Assembly: GCA_027032855.1 (NCBI GenBank) | Contig: JALVLX010000239.1 | Span: 1-7,305 of the forward strand | DNA length: 7,305 nt | From: Flavobacteriales bacterium | GTDB lineage: Bacteria; Bacteroidota; Bacteroidia; Flavobacteriales; Flavobacteriaceae | Reading direction: 5' to 3' | Shown: in pieces, positions 4,747 through 7,305 of the stretch | How the letters are laid out: the number at the start of each line of letters is the position of its first letter | Numbering within the stretch: position 1 is the first letter of the stretch | The notes under the pieces: generated by a model | Told to the model about the DNA's origin: nothing | Databases searched by the model: none | Seen by the model: the letters and a program-made list of their open reading frames with translations, nothing else | Translations under genes and position numbers: made by a program

Positions 4747-6549
4747 TTATTCGATAGGTAAATCTTGAATATTCTTAGATAATACTTCAATTTTTTGTTT
4801 TGAACGAGTTAAGTCAGAACAAATTTCATCTTTAGTTTGTGAAAATTTCTCTTTCAGATTACTAAACAATTTTTGGTAATATTGAATACCGCTGTTGAGA
4901 TTTCCGGTAAACTTTTGAAAGTATTTAACTTTTTTCTTATCAATTGGTTCTTTAATAGCTTCTACTTCATTTTTTAAGTAGTCTATATATAAATTTAGCT
5001 CTTTAACAAAGAAATGGGGGCGGTAAGTTTTTCTCAGTAGGTTAACCTTGCCGTAAATATGACCAACCATATCTTTCAGCGACACAATTTTGTCAAAATA
5101 AGCCATATTCGGTCCGGGACAAACCGTTACACCGTTATCTTTAATTTTATAATCAATTTTCTCTGTAATAATAGCCGGTTCAGACAATCCGACACAAAGG
5201 CATTCAGGTGCTGTTATTCTGTTAAATTCTTTTTCATATTCTTGTTCCGTAAGATTTTTATTATCCAATTCTTTTAGTTTGATGTATTGAAATTGCCTAG
5301 ATGCGGTACAAATTGGTTTATCTGTATATTCCGTGTTAGAAACCAAATATTCTTTGGGGCAACTACTTCCCGCTCTACCTTTACGGGCTTTTTCCATTTT
5401 TTTAATAGTTGCCGATGAATTGCGTAGGCTGTTAAATGGTACACCAAGCGGTGAAATATTGCTCAGATACAAATCTTTTTCTTCCGCCACAGCCAATTTT
5501 TCTCTCGTTTCGTCATCGACAACGGTTGCTTCAGGTACCAGTAAAAACGGGCTTCCCCAACCAACGCTATCAACTTTGTAATAATCTATCAAAAATTCAT
5601 GTTCTTCATTTGTGCCGACACCACCTTGTGCGGTAATGCGCATTGGTAGTGGTTTATTGGGGACAGGTTTATTTTTCTGTTCTAGAGCTTTTACTAGTAT
5701 TTGATGCACATCTTCTATGAGTTGATAGCGATTATTTTTAAACTCTTCCAAGATGGGTCCCATGAGGAAACCGTCAGTAGCAAACGCATGGCCACCACAG
5801 TTTAATCCTGATTCAATCCGGTATTCACTAACCCAAAGTCCTTTTTTGGCAAAAAATTTACCTTGAATGATGGCCGAACGATAATCACTCACTTTCAAAA
5901 CGATTTTTTTCTTGATATAGCCGTTTTCATCCGGATAAAAATCGTCAAATTTTTCAATATAGCCGTATAGGCGTGGGCTCATACCCGCAGACAATATTAA
6001 GGACGATTCTAGTTTGCTGTTAGCATACCCACGCAAGGCTGCATGCGCATCATTAAATTCTTGCGGTAGTGCTTCACCGTTTTTTTTGTAGTTGGTTTTA
6101 TCTACTTTGGTCATGATGTTAACATCAATACTTCCCATGGTTAAATTTTGTTTTAACCATTGTTTTATTTCCTCTACATTTTTTGTAACAACGTCTTTAA
6201 AGTTTTGTTTCAAGGTAGATGAATCAGGCAACAGTTCAAAGTATTCGGCTATTTCAGTTTTTTTATCTTCGTAATTATTTTTAAAGCTTTCAAATTTTTC
6301 CGTAGTCAATTGGTCGATCATATCAAGATACGCAGTTATCCGCTTACTCATATAATCTTCAGCTTTTTGTGGTATTTCTTTGTAAGGGATGTTAAATTTT
6401 TCGCTGTATTTTTCTCTTAATTTTTCCAATAATACATTGTCAACCAAGGAAATGACTGAGTCTATTCCAAAAGGGGCAACTCTAAGCGGGCTATCTATTG
6501 TGTATGCAACACCCATAACGGGAATGTGAAAATTGTGTGGTGAGTTCAT
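4747..6549 (-). CDS. Uncharacterised 600-residue conserved protein with Cys-rich C-terminal half
   Basis: I recognise this as a type of large conserved Bacteroidota protein but know no established function. It has no signal peptide or membrane segment, so it is probably cytoplasmic. Residues 8-35 (start FHIPVMGVAYTIDSP) and 215-350 look like a folded enzyme core: KIVLKVSDYRSAIIQG (215-230), RIESGLNCGGHAFATDG (244-260), MRITAQGGVGTNEEHEF (303-319) and GWGSPFLLVPEAT (330-342). GGH, GGVGT and GSPFLLVPE in this order recall FMN-binding TIM-barrel enzymes of the nitronate monooxygenase group; this is inference only. Cysteines fall at 251, 397, 414, 450, 452, 477 and 577; those at 397-477 (SCPK, ICTAS, ECLC, VCPGPN) could bind a metal or an Fe-S cluster. 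Residues 36-135 and 510-600 are charged and helical, with coiled-coil-like ends. The ATG at 6549 leaves only seven residues before the conserved FHIPVMG segment. The gene appears monocistronic, with its own promoter box at 6578. Confidence 0.85.
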   Translation of the reverse strand: MNSPHNFHIPVMGVAYTIDSPLRVAPFGIDSVISLVDNVLLEKLREKYSEKFNIPYKEIPQKAEDYMSKRITAYLDMIDQLTTEKFESFKNNYEDKKTEIAEYFELLPDSSTLKQNFKDVVTKNVEEIKQWLKQNLTMGSIDVNIMTKVDKTNYKKNGEALPQEFNDAHAALRGYANSKLESSLILSAGMSPRLYGYIEKFDDFYPDENGYIKKKIVLKVSDYRSAIIQGKFFAKKGLWVSEYRIESGLNCGGHAFATDGFLMGPILEEFKNNRYQLIEDVHQILVKALEQKNKPVPNKPLPMRITAQGGVGTNEEHEFLIDYYKVDSVGWGSPFLLVPEATVVDDETREKLAVAEEKDLYLSNISPLGVPFNSLRNSSATIKKMEKARKGRAGSSCPKEYLVSNTEYTDKPICTASRQFQYIKLKELDNKNLTEQEYEKEFNRITAPECLCVGLSEPAIITEKIDYKIKDNGVTVCPGPNMAYFDKIVSLKDMVGHIYGKVNLLRKTYRPHFFVKELNLYIDYLKNEVEAIKEPIDKKKVKYFQKFTGNLNSGIQYYQKLFSNLKEKFSQTKDEICSDLTRSKQKIEVLSKNIQDLPIE

Positions 6550-6577
6550 TTGTTTGTTATTATATTAAATTAATTAA

Positions 6578-6585
6578 CAAAGATA
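6578..6585 (-). promoter_or_regulatory. Candidate -7 promoter box for the 600-residue gene
   Basis: On the minus strand this reads TATCTTTG, an exact TAnnTTTG match, ending 28 bases before the ATG at 6549. The spacing is nearly the same as for the box at 4483. No convincing TTG -33 element lies 19-22 bases upstream. It follows the terminator of the next gene, as expected for an independent transcript. Confidence 0.45.
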
Positions 6586-6657
6586 TGTTATTATTTCTTA
6601 TGTTTTGTTTTATTTTTGGAAATACTTCTATTTTTATGTATATGCTAATAAATAAAT

Positions 6658-6687
6658 AAAAAGACCGCCAAATTGGCGGTCTTTTTT
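6658..6687 (-). terminator. Intrinsic terminator of the secreted-protein gene
   Basis: The arms AAAAAGACCGCCAA (6658-6671) and TTGGCGGTCTTTTT (6673-6686) are perfect reverse complements of 14 bases with a GC-rich core and an almost closed centre. On the minus strand the stem is followed by a run of five T and then AT-rich sequence. It begins 19 bases after the stop of the gene at 6706. Confidence 0.92.
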
Positions 6688-6705
6688 ATTTGTAAGAAAA
6701 TGAGT

Positions 6706-7305
6706 TTATTCGTTACAATAGTTAGGTACGAATTCTCCGGGAACGGGACCAGGTCCGTCTTGATAAATTATGTTACCACTATTAGGTCCAATAATTTCGA
6801 ACGAACACTCTGCAGGCCATGAACCTTCAACAAATTCCCATTTCAGTGTTTGAGCACCGGCAGGAACTGTACATACATCGGTTAAATCGTATCCGCCACT
6901 ACCACCTGACCAATAATCAGGGATAGAGAATTCTTGTACGTTACCATCAATGGTTACAACAATTTTAGAACCTTGCCAACCGTCACCATACGAATCGTGC
7001 ATTTGAATAGTGTAGTCTCCGGTTATAGGTTGTGCCGGAATACAAACGATAGATGCATAATAAGCAAATGGTGAATTATAGAATGATTGTTGTAATGTAC
7101 TACTAGAACTTTCTTCGCTGTATGTTTTACCGTTAGTCAGTACCAATTCCATTCTGTATTTAACTACATCACCACCATTGTAATCTGTAGGTTGAAGCCC
7201 CAACAAATTAATGGCGTCTGCAAATGTTGTTGAAAAAGTAGTCATTGGCAAATCATTAGGGCTTTGAGTGAAGTCACTTTTTGGTATAGTTGTTAAAAGT
7301 TGTTC
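6706..7305 (-). CDS. Probable secreted protein, C-terminal 199 residues (runs off right edge)
   Basis: The frame stays open to the window edge (it begins EQLLTTIPKSDF), so the true start and any signal peptide lie outside. Two parts are visible. Fragment residues 1-90 contain FADAINLLGLQ (28-38), NGGDVVKYRMELVLTNG (43-59) and SPFAYYASIVC (78-88). This resembles beta-rich segments of Bacteroidota outer-membrane or surface lipoproteins, including some near SusC/SusD genes. Residues 96-186 form a beta domain with GDYTIQMHDSYGDGWQGS (96-113). The DSYGDGW(N/Q)G motif is common in Bacteroidota secreted proteins. Four cysteines (88, 145, 167, 197) could form disulfides, which fits an exported protein. 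The C-terminus (PGEFVPNYCNE) is not a typical type IX sorting domain. A surface or cell-envelope role is likely, but the ligand is unknown. Its own terminator at 6658-6687 ends the transcript. Confidence 0.75.
   Translation of the reverse strand, partial: EQLLTTIPKSDFTQSPNDLPMTTFSTTFADAINLLGLQPTDYNGGDVVKYRMELVLTNGKTYSEESSSSTLQQSFYNSPFAYYASIVCIPAQPITGDYTIQMHDSYGDGWQGSKIVVTIDGNVQEFSIPDYWSGGSGGYDLTDVCTVPAGAQTLKWEFVEGSWPAECSFEIIGPNSGNIIYQDGPGPVPGEFVPNYCNE

Noticed and set aside
5059..5636. Several short plus-strand open frames inside the 600-residue gene
   Set aside because: They lie antisense to a well-supported long gene, have no family signature and are best explained as shadow frames.
7249..7251. 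A TTG that could act as the start codon of the last minus-strand gene
   Set aside because: The frame is open upstream to the window edge and codes for plausible protein, so the gene is truncated by the window and this codon is internal.

Overview
The window looks like a piece of a low-GC Bacteroidota (Bacteroidetes) chromosome, probably flavobacterial or a close relative. The evidence is threefold. The proteins are of Bacteroidota type: a thymidine kinase with the CTRTGN variant, a short RsmI, a DSYGDGW-type secreted protein and an uncharacterised 600-residue protein. Two genes have TAnnTTTG boxes (the Bacteroidota -7 element) 30-odd bases before their ATG. There are no clear Shine-Dalgarno sequences and the gaps are very AT-rich. 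The genus cannot be named from the sequence.

Layout. Positions 1-1049 (minus strand) hold tdk (thymidine kinase) followed by the start of an alanine racemase gene that runs off the left edge. A 322-bp divergent gap with two related imperfect inverted repeats follows. Positions 1372-2747 (plus) hold a gene of unknown function and then rsmI (16S rRNA C1402 2'-O-methyltransferase), 14 bases apart. Next comes a 388-bp gap packed with short palindromes and direct repeats, ending in an 8-bp tandem array that stops 10 bases before a ferredoxin-NADP-reductase-like gene (3136-3858, plus). A terminator hairpin at 3877-3908 separates this from three minus-strand genes. These are a KdsC-like HAD-family protein that lacks its catalytic aspartates (3932-4456), a 600-residue protein of unknown function with a cysteine-rich C-terminal half (4747-6549), and the C-terminal part of a probable secreted protein (6706 to the right edge) with its own strong terminator at 6658-6687.

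How the genes relate. The left half is mostly housekeeping: nucleoside salvage, D-alanine for peptidoglycan, and rRNA methylation. The right half is a set of separately transcribed genes with no obvious shared pathway. I see no CRISPR array, tRNA, rRNA, transposase or phage gene, and no clear multi-gene novel system. The best leads are the HAD-fold protein without its nucleophile, which has a perfect 12-bp inverted repeat upstream of its promoter, and the 600-residue protein with seven cysteines.
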